Source: Dyadobacter frigoris (GTDB lineage: Bacteria; Bacteroidota; Bacteroidia; Cytophagales; Spirosomataceae). From it: a DNA stretch of 64,000 bases. Shown piece after piece: positions 26,978 through 34,927 of the stretch. The translations under genes were made by a program, and so were the position numbers. Below the pieces are notes generated by a model, which worked only from the letters and a program-made list of their open reading frames with translations, had not been told where the DNA came from and searched no databases. How positions within the stretch are numbered: the first letter of the stretch is position 1; every line of letters begins with the position of its first letter. Where the stretch lies: the NCBI RefSeq assembly GCF_005280585.1, contig NZ_SZVO01000015.1, positions 142,066 through 206,065 on the forward strand. Reading direction: 5' to 3'.

Positions 26978-28224
26978 GGCTGTTTAATTGAGATTTCTTC
27001 CAGATTTTCAAATTGGCTCATGTCAGACAAAACAACGCTTTCGCCCTTCTGTACCCCTCTTTTTATTTCAACATAATCGAAATTTGATAGCCCGATTTCC
27101 ACTTCCCGGCGGTATGCAATGCCGTTTTTCATTATATAGACAAATTGTTTTCTCTTACCATTAAAAGTGGGCCCGTTGGCTACGCGCAGTGTTTTCAAAC
27201 TCCGGTTTGTAATGATATAAACTTCCACTTTCATGTTGGGCCGCAATGATTCATTCTTGGAATTATCCAGCTGCACGACGAATTCGATGATACCGTTTTT
27301 GATAGAAGGCTTTACCTGAAAAATCTGTCCGCGCAATATTGTCTCATTCAATTTGACAATTACAGACAATCCCGACTTAACCTGATCAGCGTATACGTCC
27401 GAGCATGAACCATCAATTCTAAAACTTCCCAGATCTGCAACTTTGGCCAGCATTTCTCCTTCATTCACCGACGAACCAATATTGTCGTTAACCCAGGTAA
27501 GAACACCTTTTCGGTCAGCGACGATATCCGCCATTTTCAGTTTGTGCGAAAGTTCTTTCAAATTATTTCCTTCGATCTGCGCGCCCAGTTCGGTTTCTTT
27601 CAAGCTTGCGCCCATTGATTCCCGGTTATAGGAGAGGTCGTTTTCAAGTTGTTTTTTTTCAAGTTCAGCGATTTTCAGCTCATTTTCTGCCCGGGTAATA
27701 TCTTCGCCGGTACCGCCGCCTACTTTCTGCAAACGTTTTGCATCTTCAAAATCAGCTCTGAGTTTATTGATATTCAGTGATTTAATTTTATCATTAATTT
27801 CCGCATCGAAAAGATTTTTATTCAATTTCATCCGCAGCTGTTCAATGCTATTTCGTTTTAAAGCTAGCTGATTCTGAAACTTTTCCAGTTCAATTTCAGT
27901 CAGTGATTTGTCAAGATCAACAATGGCTTGTCCGGGCGATACAGGCGTTCCCGGATTAATTAAAATCCGACGGATACTCGCCCGGATTGGACTAGTGATA
28001 ATTTGTTCATAAGCTGGAATAATTTCTCCTGACGCCGTAATGGTATTTTCCACATCCCCCGTTTCGACGGCCGCGGTTCTAATCCTGGACGCTTCTATCG
28101 TTCCCTGCAAAGACCTGCGAAGTAGATAAATTCCCGCTGCGATAGCGATAATGACCGCAACTCCAACAATCCAGCGCCGGTTATTTTGTTTTTGAACATA
28201 CAGCGGTTCAACTTCCCTATCCAT
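26974..28224 (-). CDS. HlyD/MacA-family periplasmic adaptor protein
   Basis: 416 residues. One N-terminal membrane segment (residues about 17-34), a barrel-sandwich hybrid start (EIIPAYEQIITSPIRASI), a long coiled-coil hairpin (about 95-200), a second lipoyl half (VADRKGVLTWVNDNIGSSVNEGE) and a beta-barrel/MP domain. It links the inner-membrane ABC complex to the TolC channel. It is the first gene of the probable HlyD-TolC-ATPase-permease-permease transcript. Confidence 0.92.
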   Translation of the reverse strand: MDREVEPLYVQKQNNRRWIVGVAVIIAIAAGIYLLRRSLQGTIEASRIRTAAVETGDVENTITASGEIIPAYEQIITSPIRASIRRILINPGTPVSPGQAIVDLDKSLTEIELEKFQNQLALKRNSIEQLRMKLNKNLFDAEINDKIKSLNINKLRADFEDAKRLQKVGGGTGEDITRAENELKIAELEKKQLENDLSYNRESMGASLKETELGAQIEGNNLKELSHKLKMADIVADRKGVLTWVNDNIGSSVNEGEMLAKVADLGSFRIDGSCSDVYADQVKSGLSVIVKLNETILRGQIFQVKPSIKNGIIEFVVQLDNSKNESLRPNMKVEVYIITNRSLKTLRVANGPTFNGKRKQFVYIMKNGIAYRREVEIGLSNFDYVEIKRGVQKGESVVLSDMSQFENLEEISIKQP

Positions 28225-28339
28225 TTGTAAATTTTTAAGATATGATTATTTCATTTTCATGGCTAACTATACCTTTTTATTCACAACATTATGCCAAAAT
28301 ACAATTCACTATATATCAAATATTTATCAATTTATAACA

Positions 28340-28369
28340 AAGAAAAAACCGTGCGATATGGCACGGTTT
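28340..28369 (-). terminator. Rho-independent terminator after the asparagine synthetase B-like gene
   Basis: On the minus strand AAACCGTGC pairs with GCACGGTTT (28369-28361 with 28354-28346) around a 6-nt loop, followed by a run of T. It begins 34 bp after the stop at 28403. Confidence 0.75.
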
Positions 28370-28402
28370 GTTTGTTTACGAACAGGAAGAATTAAAGCAA
28401 TA

Positions 28403-29689
28403 TCAGGTCTTCATTTTTTTCTTCTTCGCTGCCGGGAAAAGAATATTATTCAAAATCAGACGATAACCGGCTGAATTCGGGTGCAGATTTAAATCGGTTG
28501 GCTCCTCGCCTACTCTGTGCTGATAATCTTCCGGATCATGGCCGCCATAGAAAGTGAAAAATCCTTTTCCATGCGTACTGTGGATGTATCTGGCTTCCTG
28601 CAATTGTTTATTTTCCGCCAAAACAACAACTTCCGGTTTCACAAAACGGTTTTTAAATGCAGTAGTTTGTCCACAGAAACCTTTAATGATTGTCTGATGA
28701 TTTTGCGTCAGCATACTTGGTACCGGGTCCCATTTTGCAGAAAACTGGAAAAGAGAGAAAAAATCATTTGATTCATTCAATCCGCGTTCTTCAACCTGAC
28801 TGTCAATATCCGAAAACTCGATTTCATAAGGATAAGGAATGGTTTTGAAGTTCTGAAAAGCAAATGTGTTTTCATAATGGAGTTTGCTGTTGGCTGTCGG
28901 ATCTGCCGGCGTTCCGTCATACATCGCTTCCACGATATCAAGTCCGTCAGCGGCCAAGGCAATGTCAAACGTATCGGTCGCATTACACATTGCAAACATA
29001 TAACCTCCGCCCGTTACAAAAGCAGAAATTTTCTTAGCTACGGCCAGTTTCATTTGTGGTACATTGGCAAACTGGAATTTCTCAGCTACGCCTTCTGCTT
29101 CGCGCTTTTGCTCACGGTACCACGGATGATCTTTGTATTGAAAAAACTTGCCAAACTGTCCCGTGAAATCTTCGTGATGCAAGTGCAGCCAGTCATATTC
29201 CGGCAATTTTCCATTTAAAACTTCATCATCATAAACCACATCGTACGGAATTTCTGCATAGGTCAAAACCAGCGTCACCGCATCATCCCAGGGCGATTTT
29301 GACTTGGGAGAATAAACGGCTACTTTCGGTGCTTTTTGTAATTTAACGGCATCCATATTAACATCCGGCGCACTGATATCACTCAGTATTTTACCGGCCT
29401 GTCCTTCCGAAATTACTTCAAAACTTACACCCCGCACGGTCATTTCAGAAGCGAATTGTTGGTTGTAAGCTACCATAAAACTCCCTCCACGGTAATTCAG
29501 CAGCCAGTCCATTTCCATTTCATAACTTTTCAGAATCCAGTAAGCGATTCCGTAGGCCTTTAAATGGTTTTTTTGCGAATCATCCATCGGAATCAACAGT
29601 CTGTTCCCAAAACTCTGGGCAGAAATTCCTAAAAAAATGATAAACGGGGCAAAGAGCCGTACCATTGGTTTGATTCTTTCACGCATCAT
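28403..29689 (-). CDS. exported asparagine synthetase B-like/amidotransferase-fold protein
   Basis: 428 residues with a signal peptide (hydrophobic 9-27, ending SAQSFG). The sequence (RLLIPMDDSQKNHLKAYG, EMDWLLNYRGGSF, then the YDWLHLHHEDFTG block) matches a Bacteroidota family generally labelled asparagine synthetase B. A ThuA/GATase-like segment is visible (TGGGYMFAMCNATDTFDIALAA), but no ATP-PPi synthetase domain is present, so a real asparagine-synthesis role is doubtful. A KKKMKT tail ends the protein. The product is probably periplasmic or cell-surface. Function unknown. Confidence 0.7.
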   Translation of the reverse strand: MMRERIKPMVRLFAPFIIFLGISAQSFGNRLLIPMDDSQKNHLKAYGIAYWILKSYEMEMDWLLNYRGGSFMVAYNQQFASEMTVRGVSFEVISEGQAGKILSDISAPDVNMDAVKLQKAPKVAVYSPKSKSPWDDAVTLVLTYAEIPYDVVYDDEVLNGKLPEYDWLHLHHEDFTGQFGKFFQYKDHPWYREQKREAEGVAEKFQFANVPQMKLAVAKKISAFVTGGGYMFAMCNATDTFDIALAADGLDIVEAMYDGTPADPTANSKLHYENTFAFQNFKTIPYPYEIEFSDIDSQVEERGLNESNDFFSLFQFSAKWDPVPSMLTQNHQTIIKGFCGQTTAFKNRFVKPEVVVLAENKQLQEARYIHSTHGKGFFTFYGGHDPEDYQHRVGEEPTDLNLHPNSAGYRLILNNILFPAAKKKKMKT

Positions 29690-29903
29690 GTGCAGCTTTA
29701 CGTATTAATAAAAACAGGTTTCTTTTTTCCAAAGCAACCTCATTACAAGTTTAAAATCAGGCCAGATCCGTGAATAAAGCTTTGGTTTAAAACACGAAAA
29801 CGCTTCATCAGATTCATAACGAAATATACGCTTTCCAACGCTTATATTCTGTCTGATTTAACGTAATTTAAACAAAATATGGTACGTAACGCATAATTAT
29901 ATA

Positions 29904-31148
29904 ATGAATATCAGGGAAAATGTAGACGAAGGCTTACGTTCCATACAGTCAAATCTGCTTCGGACTGTACTTACCGCGCTTATTATTGCTATTGGCATAA
30001 CGTCTCTGGTAGGTATTTTAACGGCCATTGAAGGTATTCAGAATTCTGTTAACAGCAGTTTTGCGGATTTGGGTGCCAATACCTTTACAGTTAAAAATCA
30101 CGAAGAAGATAATTTCCGGAATGGCGGTAGACGTGGAAAGCGATATCCGGTAATTAATTACCGCGAAGCCAGTGAATTTTCACAGCGTTTCCGAAACGAT
30201 TTTGGAGGAACGGTATCCCTATCATCCAGCATCGGCGGTGCGATTCAGGCTAATTATCGTTCAAAAAAAACCAACCCAAACAGCAATGTTATTGGTACGG
30301 ACGAACAATATCTTGGCATCAACGGTTACAAGATCGATTTTGGCCGGAATATGAATAAAAACGACATGGAAAACTCATTGAATGTCGTGGTGCTTGGACA
30401 GGAAATTGCCCGGAATCTTTTCGGCGATCTGGATCCTTTGAATAAGGAAATCACCTTTATGGGTTCCAAATATAAAGTTATTGGCATACTCCAAAAAAAG
30501 GGATCCATGGGCGGAGGAAATGATGCCGACAGGATCATGATAATTCCACTCGATAACGGACGCGGACTGGCAGCAAACCGGACATTAACTTATAACATTA
30601 CCGCATCCACTTCGAAAATTTCTGACGGCGACATTATTCTGGAAGAAGCCAGAGGATTGATGCGGCGCATACGCAACGACAGGCTCGGAAATGAAGATTC
30701 CTTCGTTGTGGAGCGTGCGGATGCTATGGCAAAAGATTTTGAAAATATTACAGGCTATCTAAGAATCGGTGGTTTTGGTATAGGAATTATCACTTTATTG
30801 GGTGCATCCATAGCGCTGATGAACATTATGCTGGTTTCCGTTACTGAGCGGACGAGGGAAATCGGGATCCGGAAATCCCTTGGCGCAACACCAAGTGTGA
30901 TCCGTTTTCAGTTTTTAATAGAAGCCATTGTGGTCTGTATTATCGGCGGCATTGCCGGATTATTTCTAGGGATTTTGATCGGAAATGTGATTTCTAACTC
31001 GATAAGCTCTGAAAGTTCATTTGTTATTCCCTGGGCGTGGATGGCTTTGGGAATTGTTGTCTGCGTGGTGGTGGGAGTACTTTCCGGAATTTACCCGGCC
31101 ATAAAAGCCTCACGCTTAGACCCTATCGAAGCGCTGCGTTATGAGTAA
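29904..31148 (+). CDS. FtsX-like ABC transporter permease (MacB type)
   Basis: 414 residues beginning MNIRENVDEGLRSIQSNLL. It has an N-terminal TM, a MacB periplasmic domain (about 45-270), then three TM segments (GFGIGIITLLGASIALMNIM, REIGIRKSLGATPSVIRFQF). The permease is closer to standard MacB than the two permeases at 21.9-24.5 kb. No ATPase is adjacent, so it must use an ATPase encoded elsewhere. It lies immediately before the tRNA-Leu gene and the integrated element. Confidence 0.9.
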   Translation: MNIRENVDEGLRSIQSNLLRTVLTALIIAIGITSLVGILTAIEGIQNSVNSSFADLGANTFTVKNHEEDNFRNGGRRGKRYPVINYREASEFSQRFRNDFGGTVSLSSSIGGAIQANYRSKKTNPNSNVIGTDEQYLGINGYKIDFGRNMNKNDMENSLNVVVLGQEIARNLFGDLDPLNKEITFMGSKYKVIGILQKKGSMGGGNDADRIMIIPLDNGRGLAANRTLTYNITASTSKISDGDIILEEARGLMRRIRNDRLGNEDSFVVERADAMAKDFENITGYLRIGGFGIGIITLLGASIALMNIMLVSVTERTREIGIRKSLGATPSVIRFQFLIEAIVVCIIGGIAGLFLGILIGNVISNSISSESSFVIPWAWMALGIVVCVVVGVLSGIYPAIKASRLDPIEALRYE

Positions 31149-31214
31149 TAGTCGCAGAAAATTTATGCCATTTCAAACATCGAAAATTTATTCAAAATAT
31201 TTTTCAAACAATGT

Positions 31215-31244
31215 TTGGTTAATCTGATTTTCTCCCTACTTTTG
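31215..31244 (+). promoter_or_regulatory. Bacteroidota-type promoter of tRNA-Leu
   Basis: TTG at 31215-31217 and TACTTTTG at 31237-31244 are separated by 19 bp, matching the -33/-7 consensus of Bacteroidota. The tRNA begins 21 bp downstream of the -7 element. Confidence 0.8.
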
Positions 31245-31264
31245 CACTCCCAACACAACACAAT

Positions 31265-31348
31265 GCCCGGATGGCGGAATTGGTAGACGCGTTGGTCTCA
31301 AACACCAATGAGGTTACACTCGTGCCGGTTCGACTCCGGCTCCGGGTA
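31265..31348 (+). tRNA. tRNA-Leu (anticodon CAA)
   Basis: The acceptor stem GCCCGGA pairs with TCCGGGT (first pair G-U). The anticodon arm TTGGT-CTCAAAC-ACCAA gives CAA. A long variable arm follows, and the T arm is CCGG-TTCGACT-CCGG. The long variable arm and the CAA anticodon identify leucine. The CCA end is not encoded. The serine recombinase frame of the mobile element runs across its 3' part on the other strand. Confidence 0.93.
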
Positions 31349-32876
31349 CAAAGCGGGACTTTTGAGAGAAATCATCAAAAGTCCCGCTTTTTTCTTGCCC
31401 TAAGTCATTGTTTATCTGAAAGATAAGAGCTGCTACTTCATTAATTTTTGTGGTTCGATATCCACTTTCTGAAAACACCAGTTTTTCGGGGTATATCGAA
31501 CCAATGATCTCACGCTTCTGATTTGTGTCTGATCTTGTGTAGACAAGGTCAATGTTTGATAGTGCACTCACTGCCTTATCCAACATTTTTTCAAGGTTTA
31601 CAGGACTGTTCCCGCTTGTTGTCATCTCCGATAAATTGGCTTCCAACCGCGCAAGCTTTTCCTCTATTTCAGCTTTCATCGTCCGGTAGTCTTTTGGATC
31701 AATATCACAGGTCAACAAAAGCTCTCTTGCCTTAGTTAGTTTGTTGTTCAGCACATCGATTTGTACAAGTACTTCTTTCTTCTCACCTTGCGAATTCTTT
31801 GTCTGCCCTTTGAAAGCTTTGTTTACAATCAGTTTAAAAAGCTCCGTCACACCTTTGTGGGGTTTAAACTTTTGAAGCTCTTTTACAAACTGATCATTGA
31901 CCCGGCCACAAGCATATCTTGGCCCGCAGGAGGCCACACAATGATAATAATGATACCTGCTGTTTCTGCCTTTCGAAGCACTTGCCGTTAATAGCCTGTG
32001 ACAATTAGGACATTTCAGAAAACCCCGTAATGGAAACATATCATTTGACATTTCTTTCACATTCGGCCGCTGCCTCTTCTTTTTTCCGTCAATCGAATCC
32101 TGTACTTCGTAAAACAGGTTTTCGGATATGAGCGCTTCATGCTGTCCTTGCGCTAACCGGCTTTCTTCATCCTTGTAACCAGGTATGAATATCTTACCAA
32201 AATAAAGCGGGTTTTCAATTGCTCGCCAAAAACAGGTTTTGCTGCATCTAAGTCCTTTACGAACAGCTTGTCTTCTGACTTCTTCTACCGAGTATATACC
32301 TTGCGCCAACTCTTCAAAGGCCCATTTTAAGACGGATGCCTGCGGCTGTTGCAGTGCAATGTATTTTCTGCCGCTTTCTGTTATTTTATTTATGTAACCC
32401 ACCGGAGCTACACCCATATACCGGCCTTCCTTTTTTGCCCTTCTCATACCGTGAAAAGTATTGAGTGCCCGCCGGTCATTTTCCACTTCGGGTGCAGCCA
32501 GGTAAAAGGCCAGCATCATTTTATTTTCCGGAATAGAAAGATCCAGCGGCTGCTCAATGGCCTGCGGTTCCACACCCAACCGTCTGAGTATACTGATCAT
32601 TTGGTAGGCATCGCCCGCGTTGCGGCTGAACCTGTCCCATTTGGTAAAGAGAACCAGATCCACCTTGCCTTTTGATTTTTTCAGGTCCAGAAGCAACTGT
32701 GACCATTGGGGGCGGTTGAAGGTCTTGGCCGAATGGTCTTCATAGATCACCTTTCTAACCTCTATATGGTTAATGCCACAATACTTTCTGAGCATTTCCT
32801 CCTGCCCTCTTTGAGAGTATCCTTTATCTGCCTGCTCGTCCGTGCTGACTCGGACATATAGATCTGCCGTTTTCAT
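31314..32876 (-). CDS. large serine recombinase (integrase) of the element, with a host-derived tail
   Basis: 520 residues. The resolvase domain starts MKTADLYVRVSTDEQA, with Ser11 as nucleophile, then FTKWDRFSRNAGDAYQMI. The recombinase domain has GVAPVGYINKI and FWRAIENPLYFGKIF. The zinc ribbon is CPNCHRLL...CVASCGPRYACG, and a coiled-coil C-terminal domain follows. The last residues (FVPGAGVEPARV, stop at 31314) are read from the antisense of the tRNA-Leu 3' end and its terminator, so the coding region extends across the junction. Members of this family integrate by recombining short att cores. This gene marks the left end of the mobile element. Confidence 0.9.
   Translation of the reverse strand: MKTADLYVRVSTDEQADKGYSQRGQEEMLRKYCGINHIEVRKVIYEDHSAKTFNRPQWSQLLLDLKKSKGKVDLVLFTKWDRFSRNAGDAYQMISILRRLGVEPQAIEQPLDLSIPENKMMLAFYLAAPEVENDRRALNTFHGMRRAKKEGRYMGVAPVGYINKITESGRKYIALQQPQASVLKWAFEELAQGIYSVEEVRRQAVRKGLRCSKTCFWRAIENPLYFGKIFIPGYKDEESRLAQGQHEALISENLFYEVQDSIDGKKKRQRPNVKEMSNDMFPLRGFLKCPNCHRLLTASASKGRNSRYHYYHCVASCGPRYACGRVNDQFVKELQKFKPHKGVTELFKLIVNKAFKGQTKNSQGEKKEVLVQIDVLNNKLTKARELLLTCDIDPKDYRTMKAEIEEKLARLEANLSEMTTSGNSPVNLEKMLDKAVSALSNIDLVYTRSDTNQKREIIGSIYPEKLVFSESGYRTTKINEVAALIFQINNDLGQEKSGTFDDFSQKSRFVPGAGVEPARV
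31351..31394 (+). terminator. terminator of tRNA-Leu
   Basis: AAGCGGGACTTTTGA (31351-31365) and TCAAAAGTCCCGCTT (31375-31389) form a perfect 15-bp stem with a 9-nt loop, followed by a T-run. It lies 2 bp after the tRNA and inside the recombinase reading frame. Confidence 0.85.
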
Positions 32877-32920
32877 CTCAATACCATTACATCATAAATA
32901 ATTTAGCAAATAAGATTCTG

Positions 32921-33106
32921 TTACAAAACATCCTCTTTTAAATCTTTAAGACATTGACTTACTGCTATATTAGCCAATTTTTCCAAAAACTCCAAGATTT
33001 TCTTAGCCTGATTTTCTGTTACCTCCAGCCCTTCACACCTTAGAACTTCCATCGCTTTATGCGGGGACACTTTCTCTGTTTCTAACGCCTCCATCTTGCT
33101 CACCAT
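32921..33106 (-). CDS. small protein found in Bacteroidota mobile elements
   Basis: 61 residues (MVSKMEALETEKVSPHKAM at the start), with the pattern EGLEVTENQAKKILEFLEKL near the C-terminus. I recognise this as a small family found with Bacteroidota integrated elements, sometimes wrongly annotated as a PTS subunit. It is placed just upstream of the recombinase on the same strand and may be in its transcript. No DNA-binding motif is certain; a helical regulatory role is a guess. Confidence 0.6.
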   Translation of the reverse strand: MVSKMEALETEKVSPHKAMEVLRCEGLEVTENQAKKILEFLEKLANIAVSQCLKDLKEDVL

Positions 33107-33154
33107 GTTTTAGCTCAACATGCCGGAAAATAATCTTTGATGCCCAGCAAGATG

Positions 33155-33175
33155 TTCCGGCGATACTTTCCGGAA
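33155..33175. promoter_or_regulatory. TTCCGG palindrome, candidate operator
   Basis: TTCCGG (33155-33160) and CCGGAA (33170-33175) form a spaced dyad followed by TAAAAAGAA. A similar block, with GTTCCGGCG, GGAAT and AAAAGAA, occurs at 62526-62548 in front of the mobilization-module HTH gene. Confidence 0.4.
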
Positions 33176-33211
33176 TAAAAAGAATCTAATTTCTGCTTTT
33201 TTATAATTAGA

Positions 33212-33241
33212 CACGGTCTGATCTGCCTAAATCAGACCGTG
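33212..33241. terminator. hairpin after ardA
   Basis: CACGGTCTGAT (33212-33222) pairs perfectly with ATCAGACCGTG (33231-33241) around an 8-nt loop. It starts 12 bp downstream of the ardA stop, but the following T-run is weak. Confidence 0.6.
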
Positions 33242-33252
33242 CCGTTTAATAA

Positions 33253-33807
33253 TCAGTCCCTAAAAACATGACCTTCGTACTGTGAATAGCCGTCTAAAAA
33301 CAGGTCCTTTGCGAAGGATTTATAATCAAAATATCTTTTTAGGAGCTTTGGTGCATCTGCCAACATCCCTGATTCCTCAATGTACTGATATATAAATTCT
33401 AACTCTGGGCCCTTCATTGATCCCGAAAAATAACCTCGATAAGCATCTTCAAATTCCTGCCGGGTTTCATCCAGATCATTTCCGTTCAATGGCCATGATA
33501 CGATGCTTGAACAGTAAATCTCAAAAGCTTTCGCACGTTCTTCGCCCATTTCATCTATGGTTTCAAAGTATTTAAATGTGTCTTCATGCAGACTGTATTC
33601 TGAAATCAGAAAATCAGGGATATTCTCCCAATCCTGGAACATGAGCTCTGGCAAAAATTCGTTTCGGTGATATTCGTAGCAGTTTTTGTAAAACTCCTTG
33701 GTATCAGTATAATTTGAAAGATCAAACCATTTTCCGAAGAGCGAACCATCGTTATACTGCCCGTAAGTTCCAACATAAATTTTAGGAGCATTTTCTAGAT
33801 TTTTCAT
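33253..33807 (-). CDS. ardA: ArdA-like antirestriction protein
   Basis: 184 residues starting MKNLENAPKIYVGTYGQYND. The blocks GSLFGKWFDLSNY, then PELMFQDWENIPDFLISEY, and the acidic surface (many Glu/Asp) match ArdA, a DNA mimic that inhibits type I restriction enzymes. It protects an incoming element from host restriction during transfer. The position next to the integrase gene at the left end fits this role. Length is normal for the family. Confidence 0.9.
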   Translation of the reverse strand: MKNLENAPKIYVGTYGQYNDGSLFGKWFDLSNYTDTKEFYKNCYEYHRNEFLPELMFQDWENIPDFLISEYSLHEDTFKYFETIDEMGEERAKAFEIYCSSIVSWPLNGNDLDETRQEFEDAYRGYFSGSMKGPELEFIYQYIEESGMLADAPKLLKRYFDYKSFAKDLFLDGYSQYEGHVFRD

Positions 33808-34402
33808 GATTAAAAGACGTTAAAGTAGCTTAGCCCGGCGTTGTGCTCAGGGCAATCGCTGCCTCCGCTCAAAGAAAAAATGACGGGGTTTATCCCCTCG
33901 GGTGCAAGTGTAAGCGGCGGTTTAAGGAGCGGCACTAAGCCGCGGTAAATAGCCGATTGGGCTTGAAGCCGTCATTTTTTGCTTTGTAACTTTCGTTGCA
34001 TTGACTGACAACCTCTGTGGCTGGTGCTTTTCTTAAAGCTTTTAGACATTGCAGCTCAATCCTTCGAGAAGTTTTTATGCAATGAAATTTAAAGTTAGCC
34101 AGGTTACCTTTTCAATATTTTTATCGTTTTCAAGCAGTTTCCAATCCCGTTTTTGTCCTTACCTGGCAATATTATATTCAAACAGCGAAAGCACGCCGAA
34201 ATTGAATACGCCACAGGTTGCCACCCCAGCTTTTCTTTTTGGGAGTACCTACACTTCATCAAGAAGGAAATAAACTTCAGTATCCGAAATTTCGCATTCT
34301 CATCGAGTTAATTTTCTCTAACCGAAAACAGGATTACTTCGCAACGGATAGTTTTTACAGGCCAAATCATTAAATTTGTAAAGTAACTATAAACAGGAAG
34401 GT
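33808..34402. other. non-coding leader region with a strong inverted repeat
   Basis: No gene is supported here. A 117-bp block (33870-33986) is bounded by CAAAGAAAAAATGACGG and CCGTCATTTTTTGCTTTG, inverted copies differing by one extra G, and its interior is GC-rich with further short stems (GCGGC/GCCGC). A plus-strand frame at 34049-34273 has no recognisable features and may not be a gene. The block lies upstream of ardA and could regulate it or serve as a transfer or replication signal; this is not established. Confidence 0.5.
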
Positions 34403-34861
34403 ATGGCTGTTAAGGAATTGAGATATGAGAATGGGAGACTTTTGGGTCTTTTCATACCGATTGAGGATATAGAGGGACTTAAAGGAGATCTCAAAACCGA
34501 CTCACATTTTTTGAGTTATTTGGATGAACTTTTGTTCAAACAGCAGGAATCAGAACCGGCCCTACAGGAGCTCTTACCAAATGGCCTTTCTTCGCAGCAG
34601 ACCAATGACAGAGCTGCAAAAGTCATCACAAATCTTCATAGAGAAGCCTTTTCCAAAGGAGTTCCCATGTATTACCGGGATGCCAGGGCAACTCCCCCCA
34701 AAGAATTTATCAGGGCCAACCCCAACGGTTCGGAGGATTTGGTCTCATTGGATATATCCACGGCTGAATATACCTTAATAAAACATTTAGTGCCTAAGGG
34801 AGAAGGAAGCTGGGCGTTTGTGCATGTAGAAAGTGAATCTTCACGGACCCATTATAACTAA
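34403..34861 (+). CDS. hypothetical protein
   Basis: 152 residues, no signal peptide and no membrane segment. The N-terminal part (LRYENGRLLGLFIPIEDIEGL) resembles short beta-alpha antitoxin-type N-termini only loosely. The C-terminal half contains DLVSLDISTAEYTLIKHLVPKGEGSWAF and no known motif. It has an ATG preceded by AGGAAG. It faces the opposite direction from ardA and the MutS-like gene. Function not recognised. Confidence 0.6.
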   Translation: MAVKELRYENGRLLGLFIPIEDIEGLKGDLKTDSHFLSYLDELLFKQQESEPALQELLPNGLSSQQTNDRAAKVITNLHREAFSKGVPMYYRDARATPPKEFIRANPNGSEDLVSLDISTAEYTLIKHLVPKGEGSWAFVHVESESSRTHYN

Positions 34862-34927
34862 GAATCAACTTATCCATCTACGGTTAACCATTGACCAATT
34901 TAGTCATTATTATATGCATATGGATAA

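Noticed and set aside
34049..34273. Plus-strand 74-codon frame in the region upstream of the 34403 gene
   Set aside because: Composition and lack of a domain give no support for a gene.
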